From Profundicola sp051011115 (GTDB lineage Bacteria; Bacteroidota; Bacteroidia; Flavobacteriales; Weeksellaceae), in NCBI GenBank assembly GCA_051011115.1, contig JBPCUN010000037.1, positions 1 to 34,759 on the forward strand: 34,759 nucleotides of DNA, in the 5' to 3' direction. The translations under genes and the position numbers were made by a program. Every line of letters starts with the position of its first letter. Position 1 is the first letter of the stretch. The notes beneath the pieces were generated by a model. The model saw nothing but the letters and a program-made list of their open reading frames with translations, was not told where the DNA came from and did no database searches. Positions 16,996-26,316 of the stretch are shown piece after piece.

Positions 16996-19266
16996 TTATT
17001 GAGCGTTTTGCTTTTTGATTAAATTAAGTGCAGAACCTTCATTATACCAGTCAATTTGGCTTTGGTTATACGTATGGTTCAATTTGATAGTGTCTTTAGA
17101 CCCATCTTTATGTGTAACTACCAAAGTAAGTTGCTTGTCTGGTGCAAATTGATCTAAATCGATAAAGTCAAATGAATCGTCTTCTTGAATTAAATCATAA
17201 TCAGCCTCATTAGCAAACGTTAATCCCAGCATACCTTGTTTTTTCAAATTGGTCTCGTGGATACGTGCAAAAGATTTTACAATTACAGCTACAACCCCTA
17301 AATGTCTTGGCTCCATAGCAGCATGCTCACGAGAAGATCCTTCACCATAGTTATGATCACCAACCACTACAGATGGTACACCCGCAGCTTTATATGCACG
17401 AGCAGTATCTGGTACTGGTCCATATTCCCCGTCTAACTGATTTTTAACAAAGTTAGTCTTCATGTTAAACGCATTCACAGCACCAATTAGTAAGTTGTTA
17501 GAAATATTATCTAAGTGACCTCTATAACGTAACCATGGTCCCGCCATAGAAATATGGTCTGTAGTACATTTACCGTAAGCCTTAATTAATAATTTGGCGT
17601 CATGAACTTCTGTTCCAATTGGCTCAAAAGGTTCTAGTAATTGTAATCTATCAGAATCTTCTGCTACTACAATATCCACTTTAGAACCATCTACTACTGG
17701 CGCTTGGTATCCCGCATCTTCCACAGCAAACCCTTTTTCTGGCAGTTCCATTCCTCTTGGCTCATCCAACATGATTTCTTCACCATCTTCATTTATCAAC
17801 TTATCTCTTGTTGGATCAAAATCTAGACGACCAGAAATTGCGATAGCGGCTACCATTTCAGGCGAAGCTACGAATGCATGAGTATTAGGGTTTCCATCTG
17901 CACGTTTAGCGAAATTTCTATTAAATGAGTGAATAATAGAGTTTTTAGGTGCATTTTTAGGGTCTTTGTACCTAGCCCATTGTCCAATACATGGTCCACA
18001 AGCATTGGTGAAAATTGTAGCTCCTAAATCTTCAAATTGTTTTAATAACCCATCACGCTCTGCCGTAAAGCGGATTTGCTCTGAACCTGGGTTGATTCCA
18101 AATTCTGCTTTTGGTTTTAATTTTTTGTCTAACGCTTGTTTGGCAATAGAAGCTGCTCTAGTTAAATCCTCATAAGAAGAGTTAGTACAAGATCCAATTA
18201 ATCCCCATTCAACATCTAATGGCCATTCATTTTCTGTAGCCTTTTTAGTCATGTCCTCTCCAATAACGGTAGCTAAATCTGGCGTGAAAGGACCGTTGAT
18301 ATGTGGTTTCAACTCGTCTAAATTAATCTCAATTAATTGATCAAAATATTTTTCTGGATTTTCGTAAACCTCTGGATCCGCTGTTAGATATTCTTTGATT
18401 TCATTGGCTGCATCAGCAACATCAGATCTATCTGTAGCTCTTAGGTATCTTTCCATGCTCTCATCATACCCAAAAGTAGATGTTGTAGCACCAATCTCTG
18501 CACCCATGTTACAGATAGTACCTTTACCAGTACAAGAGATAGATTTAGCCCCTTCTCCAAAATATTCCACAATAGCTCCTGTACCACCTTTTACAGTAAG
18601 GATATCAGCTACTTTCAAAATCACATCTTTTGGTGCAGACCAACCGCTTAATTTTCCAGTTAATTTTACACCGATAAGTTTTGGGAATTTAAGCTCCCAA
18701 GCCATACCAGCCATTACATCAACAGCATCAGCACCACCAACACCAATAGCCACCATTCCTAGTCCACCAGCGTTTACAGTATGTGAGTCTGTACCGATCA
18801 TCATTCCACCTGGGAAAGCATAATTCTCTAATACAACTTGGTGAATAATACCAGCACCTGGCTTCCAGAATCCAATTCCATATTTGTTAGAAACTGATTG
18901 TAAAAATTTAAATACCTCTGAACTTTGGTCCATGGCATGCTGTAAATCTTCTGTAGCACCATCTTTAGCCTGAATCAGGTGATCACAATGTACTGTAGTT
19001 GGTACAGCAACCTTGGGTTTGCCCGCTTGCATGAATTGTAATAACGCCATTTGAGCTGTAGCATCCTGACATGCAATTCTATCTGGAGCAAAATCTACGT
19101 AAGACTTACCTCTCTCAAATTCTGTATTTGCATCACCATCCCATAAGTGGGTGTATAATATTTTTTCTGTGTGTGTCAAGGGACGACCCACAACTTCTCT
19201 AGCTTTGTCTACTTTTTGCTTGTAATTAGCATAAGTAGATTTAATCATTTCAATATCAAATGCCAT
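16996..19266 (-). CDS. acn: Aconitate hydratase, mitochondrial type
   Basis: A 756-residue [4Fe-4S] enzyme of the TCA cycle that interconverts citrate and isocitrate. Cluster ligands are Cys360 in GSCTNSSYED and Cys423/Cys426 in NACGPCIGQW. TVHCDHLIQ, IGTDSHTVNAGG and NYGEGSSREHAA supply active-site residues. Size and sequence style match the mitochondrial-type aconitase usual in Bacteroidota, not AcnA or AcnB of Escherichia coli. It is a single gene with its own terminator. Confidence 0.96.
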   Translation of the reverse strand: MAFDIEMIKSTYANYKQKVDKAREVVGRPLTHTEKILYTHLWDGDANTEFERGKSYVDFAPDRIACQDATAQMALLQFMQAGKPKVAVPTTVHCDHLIQAKDGATEDLQHAMDQSSEVFKFLQSVSNKYGIGFWKPGAGIIHQVVLENYAFPGGMMIGTDSHTVNAGGLGMVAIGVGGADAVDVMAGMAWELKFPKLIGVKLTGKLSGWSAPKDVILKVADILTVKGGTGAIVEYFGEGAKSISCTGKGTICNMGAEIGATTSTFGYDESMERYLRATDRSDVADAANEIKEYLTADPEVYENPEKYFDQLIEINLDELKPHINGPFTPDLATVIGEDMTKKATENEWPLDVEWGLIGSCTNSSYEDLTRAASIAKQALDKKLKPKAEFGINPGSEQIRFTAERDGLLKQFEDLGATIFTNACGPCIGQWARYKDPKNAPKNSIIHSFNRNFAKRADGNPNTHAFVASPEMVAAIAISGRLDFDPTRDKLINEDGEEIMLDEPRGMELPEKGFAVEDAGYQAPVVDGSKVDIVVAEDSDRLQLLEPFEPIGTEVHDAKLLIKAYGKCTTDHISMAGPWLRYRGHLDNISNNLLIGAVNAFNMKTNFVKNQLDGEYGPVPDTARAYKAAGVPSVVVGDHNYGEGSSREHAAMEPRHLGVVAVIVKSFARIHETNLKKQGMLGLTFANEADYDLIQEDDSFDFIDLDQFAPDKQLTLVVTHKDGSKDTIKLNHTYNQSQIDWYNEGSALNLIKKQNAQ

Positions 19267-19301
19267 TATCTGTTGGTTTTAATTTTAGACTTCCTTTCCC
19301 A

Positions 19302-19309
19302 CAAATTTA
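19302..19309 (-). promoter_or_regulatory. Promoter -7 element for aconitase
   Basis: TAAATTTG on the minus strand matches TAnnTTTG, about 35 bases before the aconitase ATG. No -33 TTTG is at standard distance. Confidence 0.4.
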
Positions 19310-19375
19310 AATTATTTGCAACGGATTTCCTATTTTCTTTGATAGCGAGTGATTATTTAGATAGAATTTAAATAA

Positions 19376-20848
19376 TTAAATTTCTTTTCGCAATCTCGCC
19401 ACAGGGATGTTGAGTTGTTCTCTATATTTGGCTACGGTTCTACGTGCGATAGAGTATCCTTTTTCTTTTAAAAGTTTTGCTAATTTCTCATCCGTTAGTG
19501 GCTTTCGTTTGTTTTCTGCTTCTACAATATCTTCTAGAATTTTCTTGATTTCTCTCGTAGAAACTTCTTCTCCATCATCATTAGTCATAGATTCTGAGAA
19601 TAAATTTTTAATCAAAAAAGTTCCATAAGGTGTGTTCACATACTTACTATTGGCCACACGAGATACGGTAGAAATATCCATGTGGATAATTTCTGCAATG
19701 TCCTTCAAAATCATTGGTCTAATTTCTCTTTCGTCCCCTGTCAAGAAATAGTCCTTTTGGTAATTCATGATGGCTCGCATTGTAACTTCTAGCGTATTCT
19801 GCCGTTGTTTAATAGCATCGATAAACCATTTAGCGGCATCTAATTTTTGCTTCACAAATAACACCGCTTTCTTCTGGTCTTTAGATTTCTTGTCTGTATT
19901 CTTATATGTGTCAAACATTTCAGAATACTCTCTAGAAACGTGAAGTTGAGGTACATTTCTTCCATTTAAAGATAATTCTAATTCACCGTTTACTATGCGT
20001 ATGGTGAAGTCTGGAACGATATGTTCTATAATCTTGGTGTTTCCTCCAAAGGCCTTCCCTGGTTTAGGGTTTAAACTTTCAATCTCACTAATCGCATCGC
20101 GTAATTCATCTTCTGATATACCATGCTTTTGCATTAATTTTTTATAATGCTTTTTAGTGAATGGATCAAAAGATTTATTTAATAAATCATAAGCTAATTC
20201 AACAGATTCAGTTTGATTCTTATTTTTTAATTGAATCAATAAACATTCCTTTAAATCTCTGGCGCCAACGCCTGTGGGATCTAATTTCTGAATATAGTTT
20301 TCTAATAAATCCTTTACCTCTTCTACAGAAGTAGAAACATTTTGTGCAAAGGCTAAATCATCTACAATGGCTTGTAAATCTCTACGTAGGTAACCTTCTT
20401 CATCAAGGTTTCCTATTAAGAAATCAGCAATCTCTAGCTTTTCATCAGATAGACGAAAAGTATGTAGTTGTCTTGTTAAGTGATCATAGAAAGTGATTCC
20501 TTGTGCGTAAGGCACCTTCTTGTCATCATCGTCTGAGCTATAATTGCTTGTGTATGATTTATAAGAAGGATATTCATCATCACTCAAGTATTCATCTACG
20601 TTGATGTCTACATCATCTATGCTGTCTCTTTCTCTATCTTCTATATCAGATTCATAATCCTCTTCTTTGTTTTCAAAAAGATCATCTTCATCATAGTCAG
20701 GTTGATCGTCCAAAGCTGGATTCTCTTCCATTTCTTGTTTAATGCGCTCTTCGAAAGCCACAGTCGGCAACTGCACCAATTTCATCAATTGAATTTGTTG
20801 CGGAGATAATTTCTGTTGTAATTTTTGTTGTAGTTCTTGTCTTAACAT
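19376..20848 (-). CDS. rpoN: RNA polymerase sigma-54 factor
   Basis: A 490-residue sigma-54 protein. Region I, LQQKLSPQQIQLMKLVQLP near the start, contacts activators. A very acidic region II (about residues 45-110) follows, then the core-binding domain with DLTGVGARDLKECL-like text (DPTGVGARDL). The C-terminal RpoN box, ARRTVAKYRE (468-477), recognises the -24 promoter element. It directs transcription that depends on AAA+ enhancer-binding proteins; none is in the window. It begins 12 bases after asnS ends, so the two form an operon. Confidence 0.96.
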   Translation of the reverse strand: MLRQELQQKLQQKLSPQQIQLMKLVQLPTVAFEERIKQEMEENPALDDQPDYDEDDLFENKEEDYESDIEDRERDSIDDVDINVDEYLSDDEYPSYKSYTSNYSSDDDDKKVPYAQGITFYDHLTRQLHTFRLSDEKLEIADFLIGNLDEEGYLRRDLQAIVDDLAFAQNVSTSVEEVKDLLENYIQKLDPTGVGARDLKECLLIQLKNKNQTESVELAYDLLNKSFDPFTKKHYKKLMQKHGISEDELRDAISEIESLNPKPGKAFGGNTKIIEHIVPDFTIRIVNGELELSLNGRNVPQLHVSREYSEMFDTYKNTDKKSKDQKKAVLFVKQKLDAAKWFIDAIKQRQNTLEVTMRAIMNYQKDYFLTGDEREIRPMILKDIAEIIHMDISTVSRVANSKYVNTPYGTFLIKNLFSESMTNDDGEEVSTREIKKILEDIVEAENKRKPLTDEKLAKLLKEKGYSIARRTVAKYREQLNIPVARLRKEI

Positions 20849-20860
20849 ATTTGATTCAGC

Positions 20861-22315
20861 CTAAAATGCTGCGTTTTTTGGTGTTCTTGGAAATGGAATT
20901 ACATCACGTATATTTCCCATACCTGTAACAAATAATACTAATCTCTCTAATCCTAAACCAAACCCACTATGCGGTACCGTTCCAAATCTGCGTGTATCTA
21001 TATACCAATATAATTCTTCTTGGTCTACATCCATGGCTTTCATTTTTTGTTTAAGTACATCCAAACGTTCTTCACGTTGAGATCCACCAATAATTTCCCC
21101 AATACCAGGAAATAAAACATCCATAGCCCGCACAGTTTTTTGATCATCATTCAAACGCATGTAGAAAGCCTTGATTTCTGCTGGGTAATCAAATAAGATT
21201 ACAGGAGATTTAAAGTGTTTTTCCACTAAATATCGCTCATGCTCTGATTGTAAATCTGCACCCCATGCTTCAATAGGATATTTAAATTTACCTTTCTTAT
21301 TCGGTTTAGAGTCTTTCAATATTTCGATGGCCTCTGTATAGCTTAGGCGCACAAATTTATTATGAAGAATATATTCTAAACGTTCTATTAATCCTAAATC
21401 TGATCTTTCATCTTTAGGTTTTTGACTTTGTTCCTTGTTAAATCTTTCATCCAAGAATGCTAAATCATCTTTGCAGTGATCCATGGCATATTGAATCACA
21501 TATTTCATGAAATCTTCAGCCAAATCCATGTTGTCATCCAGATCATTGAATGCTACTTCTGGTTCTACCATCCAAAACTCTGCTAAGTGCCTAGAAGTAT
21601 TAGAATTTTCTGCTCTGAAGGTTGGTCCAAAAGTATATACTTTACCCAATCCCATAGCCGCTGCTTCTGCTTCTAATTGTCCTGATACGGTAAGATTAGT
21701 TCTTTTACCAAAAAAGTCTTCTTTAAAGTCAACTTTATGATCCTCTCCTTGGGGTATATTGTCTAAATCAAAGTTTGTAACTGTGAACATTTCACCAGCT
21801 CCTTCTGCATCACTTCCTGTAATGATGGGCGTGTTGATGTAGAAAAAGCCATTTTTGTTATAATAATCATGGATTGCAAACATCAAGGCATGGCGCACAC
21901 GCATGATAGCACCAAAAGTATTGGTTCTGAAACGTAAGTGTGCTTGTTCTCTTAATTTCTCTAAAGAATGTTTTTTAGGTTGAAGGATAGTCTCCTGCAA
22001 CTCTTCTGGGTTTACTTTTCCATAAACCTTTAATGATTTGGCTTGAATTTCAATGTCTTGCCCACGTCCTTGGCTTTCTACTACTTCTCCAGTAACTTTG
22101 ATAGACGCACCTACAGAAATTTGATTTAATATCTCTTCATCTAATTTCTCAAAATCGATAACGACTTGTATATTTTTAATCGTTGACCCATCACTAAGAG
22201 CAATGAAACGATTGGAACGAAAAGATCGAACCCAACCTTTTACAATCACTTCTTGATGAATTGTCTCTTTACCTTTTGCTATTAAATCTTTGATACCGTA
22301 TGAAATCATATTCAT
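20861..22315 (-). CDS. asnS: Asparaginyl-tRNA synthetase
   Basis: A class IIb aminoacyl-tRNA synthetase that charges tRNA-Asn. The N-terminal OB-fold (VIVKGWVRSFRSN...FIALSDGS) binds the anticodon, motif 2 is seen in FRAENSNTSRHLAEFWMVEPE-type sequence near residue 220, and motif 3 is GFGLGLERLVLF near the end, followed by RDVIPFPRTP. I start it at the ATG at 22315 (484 residues); the ATG at 22309 is almost as good. The longer TTG start at 22333 is rejected because it lies in the promoter -7 box. First gene of an asnS-rpoN pair. Confidence 0.95.
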   Translation of the reverse strand: MNMISYGIKDLIAKGKETIHQEVIVKGWVRSFRSNRFIALSDGSTIKNIQVVIDFEKLDEEILNQISVGASIKVTGEVVESQGRGQDIEIQAKSLKVYGKVNPEELQETILQPKKHSLEKLREQAHLRFRTNTFGAIMRVRHALMFAIHDYYNKNGFFYINTPIITGSDAEGAGEMFTVTNFDLDNIPQGEDHKVDFKEDFFGKRTNLTVSGQLEAEAAAMGLGKVYTFGPTFRAENSNTSRHLAEFWMVEPEVAFNDLDDNMDLAEDFMKYVIQYAMDHCKDDLAFLDERFNKEQSQKPKDERSDLGLIERLEYILHNKFVRLSYTEAIEILKDSKPNKKGKFKYPIEAWGADLQSEHERYLVEKHFKSPVILFDYPAEIKAFYMRLNDDQKTVRAMDVLFPGIGEIIGGSQREERLDVLKQKMKAMDVDQEELYWYIDTRRFGTVPHSGFGLGLERLVLFVTGMGNIRDVIPFPRTPKNAAF

Positions 22316-22330
22316 TCTTTTGTTGTTACA

Positions 22331-22364
22331 CAAAAGTAATGAATTCTACTTAGTTTAACGCAAA
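22331..22364 (-). promoter_or_regulatory. Bacteroidota-type promoter of asnS-rpoN
   Basis: On the minus strand TTTG (22364-22361) is followed after 22 bases by TACTTTTG (22338-22331), a full match to TAnnTTTG. The spacing is slightly long. The leader before the ATG at 22315 would be roughly ten bases. Confidence 0.55.
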
Positions 22365-22455
22365 GAGGTATAATTTTTGCCACCTTAGGTACGCTAAATT
22401 TTATTGGTAATAAATAAAGCGATAGGAGTTAAATATTTTGCTAGTTTTGAACGGT

Positions 22456-22493
22456 AAAAGACCTTGATAGTTTGCTTATTATCAAGGTCTTTT
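22456..22493 (-). terminator. Terminator of the serine hydrolase gene
   Basis: A perfect 14-bp stem (22456-22469 with 22480-22493), 10-base loop, followed on the minus strand by the T of the stem only. It lies 30 bases past the serine hydrolase stop and upstream of asnS. Confidence 0.85.
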
Positions 22494-22523
22494 ATCAATT
22501 GTAAATTGAACCATATCTTTATC

Positions 22524-23792
22524 CTATTTTGCAGCTATGGTAATCCCCTCTGCAATTTCTGTAGGTTTGGTTTTCTTTTCTGCTTTAGGGTTTGGAATAT
22601 CTGTTCCTGGCATTCCGTGTAAGTCTGTAAGAGGGAGGTATGCAGAGGCTGTTTCGTAGATCAATTCAGAATTGTCTGAAATTCCATTGATAAACCTATT
22701 AGATAATATGATTACTGTAAAATCATCTTTGATATACCTAGCGAAAATTCCTTGGTATCCATGCCACCAACCTGTATGGTATGCATATTTCTCCCCATTA
22801 GGAAAAGTGCGTAGTCGCCAACCTAAACCATAGTTTTTAGAAACATTCCATGGGCTACGTGGGGTAAAGGCATCTTCTTTTGATTTAGAAGACAAGAAAT
22901 TATTGGTGTATAAGGCTTGATCCCACTTATATAAATCTTCTGCTGTGGTGTAGATTCCCTTGTCTCCATAGACCCCGTCTTGATGGGTATTTTGCCAATT
23001 AGAGAAATTCGCTCTATAGCTTCTAGCATAGGGGATAGTGTATTCGTCTGCTGGGTCATAAACAAAAGAATTCTTCATCTCTAATGGTTCAAAGATGTAG
23101 TCTTTCATGAATTTCTTGTAAGGCATACCAGATATTCGCTCGATGATCAATGCAAGTAAAGCGTAGTTGGAATTACTGTAATCAAATCGAGTGCCTGGCG
23201 TAAAGTTTAACCCAAATTTATAATCTCTAAATTGTTCAAGAACCTCATCATTATACATAGGTTTAGAAGAGTTCCAATAACGTCCACTAAATTTCAAATA
23301 ATCCTTCAACCCAGATCGGTGAGAAAGTAAATGCTCTATGGTGATATTGTCATAAGGGAATTCCCACAGATATTTCTGAACATTATCATGAATGTTTAAA
23401 AAGCCTTTTTCCTGTAACCATACAATAGAAGATCCTGTGAAAGTTTTAGTAATTGATGCGACTTGTGTAGGTGTATTGATAGTATTAGCCATTCCAGTGG
23501 CTCTATTGGCAACACCAAAAGCTTTTTCGTAAATTAATTTTCCTTGATAACCGACCAAAATACTTCCATTAAATCTTGGGTTCTTCTCTCCTATATTAAT
23601 TTGACCAATAACTGTGTTTAGTTCTTTAAAAGGAGATTTTAAAGTATCCTGAAAGACAATGTTTGTACTTATAGAAGGTTTAGCAACTTTGGAAGCAAAA
23701 TTATTATTTTCATTGAAAGTTGGAGCAGCATTTGAAATGCTCATCATCATAACCCAACCCATGCATAAAGTACCTAAAATTCTACTTTTCAT
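22524..23792 (-). CDS. Secreted serine hydrolase, class C beta-lactamase fold
   Basis: A 422-residue protein with a signal peptide ending near SNA (about residue 22). The catalytic triad of the beta-lactamase/penicillin-binding fold is complete: SITK at 113-116 with nucleophile Ser113, YSN at 205-207, and HTG at 339-341. Such proteins act in the periplasm as D,D-peptidases, esterases or related hydrolases; few are true beta-lactamases, so resistance should not be assumed. It is a single gene between folC and asnS, closed by its own terminator. Confidence 0.88.
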   Translation of the reverse strand: MKSRILGTLCMGWVMMMSISNAAPTFNENNNFASKVAKPSISTNIVFQDTLKSPFKELNTVIGQINIGEKNPRFNGSILVGYQGKLIYEKAFGVANRATGMANTINTPTQVASITKTFTGSSIVWLQEKGFLNIHDNVQKYLWEFPYDNITIEHLLSHRSGLKDYLKFSGRYWNSSKPMYNDEVLEQFRDYKFGLNFTPGTRFDYSNSNYALLALIIERISGMPYKKFMKDYIFEPLEMKNSFVYDPADEYTIPYARSYRANFSNWQNTHQDGVYGDKGIYTTAEDLYKWDQALYTNNFLSSKSKEDAFTPRSPWNVSKNYGLGWRLRTFPNGEKYAYHTGWWHGYQGIFARYIKDDFTVIILSNRFINGISDNSELIYETASAYLPLTDLHGMPGTDIPNPKAEKKTKPTEIAEGITIAAK

Positions 23793-23903
23793 AATTCCAA
23801 TATCCGCTTGATTAATGTAGTTGCTTACAAAAAAACGAAAATTTTATTGAAATATTTTACAATGAATTGTTAATAAAGTTGTCAATATCTTAATTATGGT
23901 AAA

Positions 23904-25130
23904 TTAAGATGGGATGTCTAATGCTTCTGCTACCACAAAAGTACTCCCTCCAATATAAATGAAATCTTCTGGTTTTGCATCTTTTTTTGCTTGATTTAAA
24001 GCTTCTGGAACTGAATTAAAATAATGGGCTTTTAATCCACGTTTCACTAGATTTTGTAAGGATGCTATTTCCATTTTTCTTGGAATATTGGGTGCTGCAA
24101 AATAGTAAACAGCATCTTCTGGCAATAAGTTTAAAATAGAATTAACGTCTTTATCATTTACAAATCCTAAGACTAAATGTAGTTGATCATGCTTTGTAGA
24201 TTGAATCTGTTCGACAACATGCTTGATTCCAGCAGCATTGTGTGCCGTATCTGCAACAATGAGCGGGTTTTGTTGTAAGATATCCCAGCGACCTCTTAAC
24301 CCAGTATTTTGAACTACATGTTTGAGTCCATTGGCTATGTTTTCATCGGAAATCGTCCAGCCTTGTTTTTGTAAAATCTTAGAAGCGGCAGCGGCTGTTC
24401 TGGTATTTAGTTTTTGATAGGTTCCCTTTAAATCTGTGTCGTAAAACGGTAAATCCATTTCTTGCCCAAAATAAATCGGTGCCTCATGAATCTTTGCTTT
24501 GTGTTCAAATTCATCCTTAATATCCTCTTCATATTCACCAATTATCACAGGTGTTAGGTCTTTGATAATTCCAGCTTTTTCTAAAGCAATATCTTGTAAG
24601 GTTTCACCTAAGATGGCGGTGTGATCTAGTCCCACATTGGTAATGATAGATAATTCTGGATTTATAATGTTGGTTGCATCTAAACGACCCCCTAGTCCTG
24701 TTTCTATTACGGCAATGTCGATTTTATTATCTGCAAAGTATTGAAAAGCCATAGCCACTGACACTTCAAAAAATGAAGCGTGCAATGATTCTATGAATTC
24801 TTTATGTTCTCTTATAAATAATTTCACGAAATCCTCGCCCATGATTTCACCATTCACGCGTGTTCTTTCCCTAAAATCTAAGAGGTGAGGGGAGGTGTGT
24901 AAACCTGTTTTATATCCTGATTCCTGTAAGATAGAAGCGATCATGTGTGAGGTGCTTCCTTTACCATTGGTACCTGCCACATGAATGGATTTAAAGGTAT
25001 TTTGAGGGTTACCTAAATGTTCACAAAGTGCTGTGATATTATTTAAATTGTCCTTATAGGCAGTTTTCCCTATCTTTTGATAGATTGGTAATTGTTGAAA
25101 AAGCCATTCAATTGATTCTTCGTAGTTCAT
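23904..25130 (-). CDS. folC: Bifunctional dihydrofolate synthase/folylpolyglutamate synthase
   Basis: A 408-residue Mur-ligase-like enzyme that adds glutamate to dihydropteroate and folates. GTNGKGST (53-60) is the ATP-binding P-loop, TSPHLLDFRER the omega-loop region, and ETGLGGRLDATN the next conserved block. VADTAHNAAGI is the C-terminal domain motif. It starts 6 bases after the TonB-like gene and is the last gene of the exbB-exbD-tonB-folC unit. Confidence 0.95.
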   Translation of the reverse strand: MNYEESIEWLFQQLPIYQKIGKTAYKDNLNNITALCEHLGNPQNTFKSIHVAGTNGKGSTSHMIASILQESGYKTGLHTSPHLLDFRERTRVNGEIMGEDFVKLFIREHKEFIESLHASFFEVSVAMAFQYFADNKIDIAVIETGLGGRLDATNIINPELSIITNVGLDHTAILGETLQDIALEKAGIIKDLTPVIIGEYEEDIKDEFEHKAKIHEAPIYFGQEMDLPFYDTDLKGTYQKLNTRTAAAASKILQKQGWTISDENIANGLKHVVQNTGLRGRWDILQQNPLIVADTAHNAAGIKHVVEQIQSTKHDQLHLVLGFVNDKDVNSILNLLPEDAVYYFAAPNIPRKMEIASLQNLVKRGLKAHYFNSVPEALNQAKKDAKPEDFIYIGGSTFVVAEALDIPS

Positions 25131-25136
25131 GATTCT

Positions 25137-25916
25137 TTATCTTAAATTCACTCGGTAAATCCCTTTTCTACCATCAGAACCAGGATAAGCACGTACATAT
25201 TTTAATACCAATTCTCTTGCTCGTGTTTTTAAGCACTCGTCTGCTGTGGTAGAACCTTTTACTCCTGGCGTTACAGATTTTATTCCTCCAGAAGCATTCA
25301 CAATAACCTCTACCATAATAGTACCAGAAGCACTGCAATTATGATGTTGTGGCTCGGGAATCGTGGATTTCCAATTTTCTCCAACACCAGTTCCATGGCT
25401 GTCACTCCCCTTAGGGTCTCCGACGTTGCCTACGGAGCCATCATTTCCTTGTCCACTAGAAGAATTTTTCCCTTTTGCCCCAAGGATATTGCTAAGTGCA
25501 TCATTAGCACGCTGATCCCCTTGTGGTTTGCTTTCGCTAGCCTTAGGTGTAGCTTTAACAGCCTTTTTATCAGATGTTTTTTTATTAGAAGCTACAGGAA
25601 TTCGTTCTGAGGTGTTCTGGGTAACGGATTTCTGAGTGGCTTCTTGCGTTGTTGTGGGTTCTGTGGGCTGTGAGACTGGCTGGCTTGAACTATTGCTTGG
25701 AGTTGAAGATTGTTCTGTAATTGCAGGTTCTTCTAAACCTTCTCCCGTAGGGGTGTTTCCAAAATTCATGGCAATCTCAATCGGTTGTGCTAAAGGCTTC
25801 ACATGATCAAATGAAAAGGAAATAAATAATACAAGAAGAGATAGCAAGCCTATTATCACCGTTAAAATAAAACTTTGATTGCCTGCTTTGACTTCTATGT
25901 CTCTAAAATCTACCAT
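25137..25916 (-). CDS. TonB-like energy transducer
   Basis: A 259-residue protein with one N-terminal membrane segment (about residues 16-37, FILTVIIGLLSLLVLFIS). A long low-complexity periplasmic linker rich in Ser, Thr, Pro, Gln and Lys follows (about residues 55-180). The C-terminal domain (GTIMVEVIVNASGGIKSVTPG to the end, GIYRVNLR) resembles TonB C-terminal domains that contact outer-membrane receptors. With ExbB and ExbD encoded just upstream it should form an inner-membrane motor using the proton gradient. Its outer-membrane partners are not in the window. TolA-like function is an alternative. Confidence 0.82.
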   Translation of the reverse strand: MVDFRDIEVKAGNQSFILTVIIGLLSLLVLFISFSFDHVKPLAQPIEIAMNFGNTPTGEGLEEPAITEQSSTPSNSSSQPVSQPTEPTTTQEATQKSVTQNTSERIPVASNKKTSDKKAVKATPKASESKPQGDQRANDALSNILGAKGKNSSSGQGNDGSVGNVGDPKGSDSHGTGVGENWKSTIPEPQHHNCSASGTIMVEVIVNASGGIKSVTPGVKGSTTADECLKTRARELVLKYVRAYPGSDGRKGIYRVNLR

Positions 25917-25920
25917 TTAA

Positions 25921-26316
25921 TTAATCCTTTGGTTGTGTAGCTAATACCATTTTGTAGCCATTTCTATTTGCTATATCCATGACATACACTATATCTTGGG
26001 TGTAAGTCTTTTCCTCTGCCTGTAGTACAAAAGCGGCATCCGATTTTCCTTTGAATGTTTGATTAAGCTTTGTCTCTAATTGTTCTTTAGGTATAGGTTG
26101 GTTTGCGAGGTAATATATTCCATCATTATTAATACTCACCATTACTTGCTCTTGCTGCGTTGTGGTGCCATCTGCCTTTGGAAGTTTTAAATCTAAAACG
26201 TTCGTTGGAACCATGGTTGAGGTTAATAGGAAAAATATCAATAACAGAAATACTATATCTGTCATTGATGACATGCTAAAACTTGGGTCTATTTTATTTC
26301 TACTTTTTAAATTCAT
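25921..26316 (-). CDS. exbD: ExbD/TolR-family biopolymer transport protein
   Basis: A 131-residue protein with one membrane segment (about residues 17-37, MTDIVFLLLIFFLLTSTMV), including the membrane Asp typical of ExbD/TolR proton conduction, and a periplasmic domain. It overlaps the exbB stop codon by 4 bases (ATGA), indicating translational coupling, and is followed 4 bases later by the TonB-like gene. Whether it serves TonB or a Tol-like system cannot be decided from sequence alone. Confidence 0.9.
   Translation of the reverse strand: MNLKSRNKIDPSFSMSSMTDIVFLLLIFFLLTSTMVPTNVLDLKLPKADGTTTQQEQVMVSINNDGIYYLANQPIPKEQLETKLNQTFKGKSDAAFVLQAEEKTYTQDIVYVMDIANRNGYKMVLATQPKD

Noticed and set aside
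22524..23792. Calling the serine hydrolase an antibiotic-resistance beta-lactamase
   Set aside because: SxxK, YxN and HTG motifs are shared by many D,D-peptidases and esterases; no specific AmpC features were identified.
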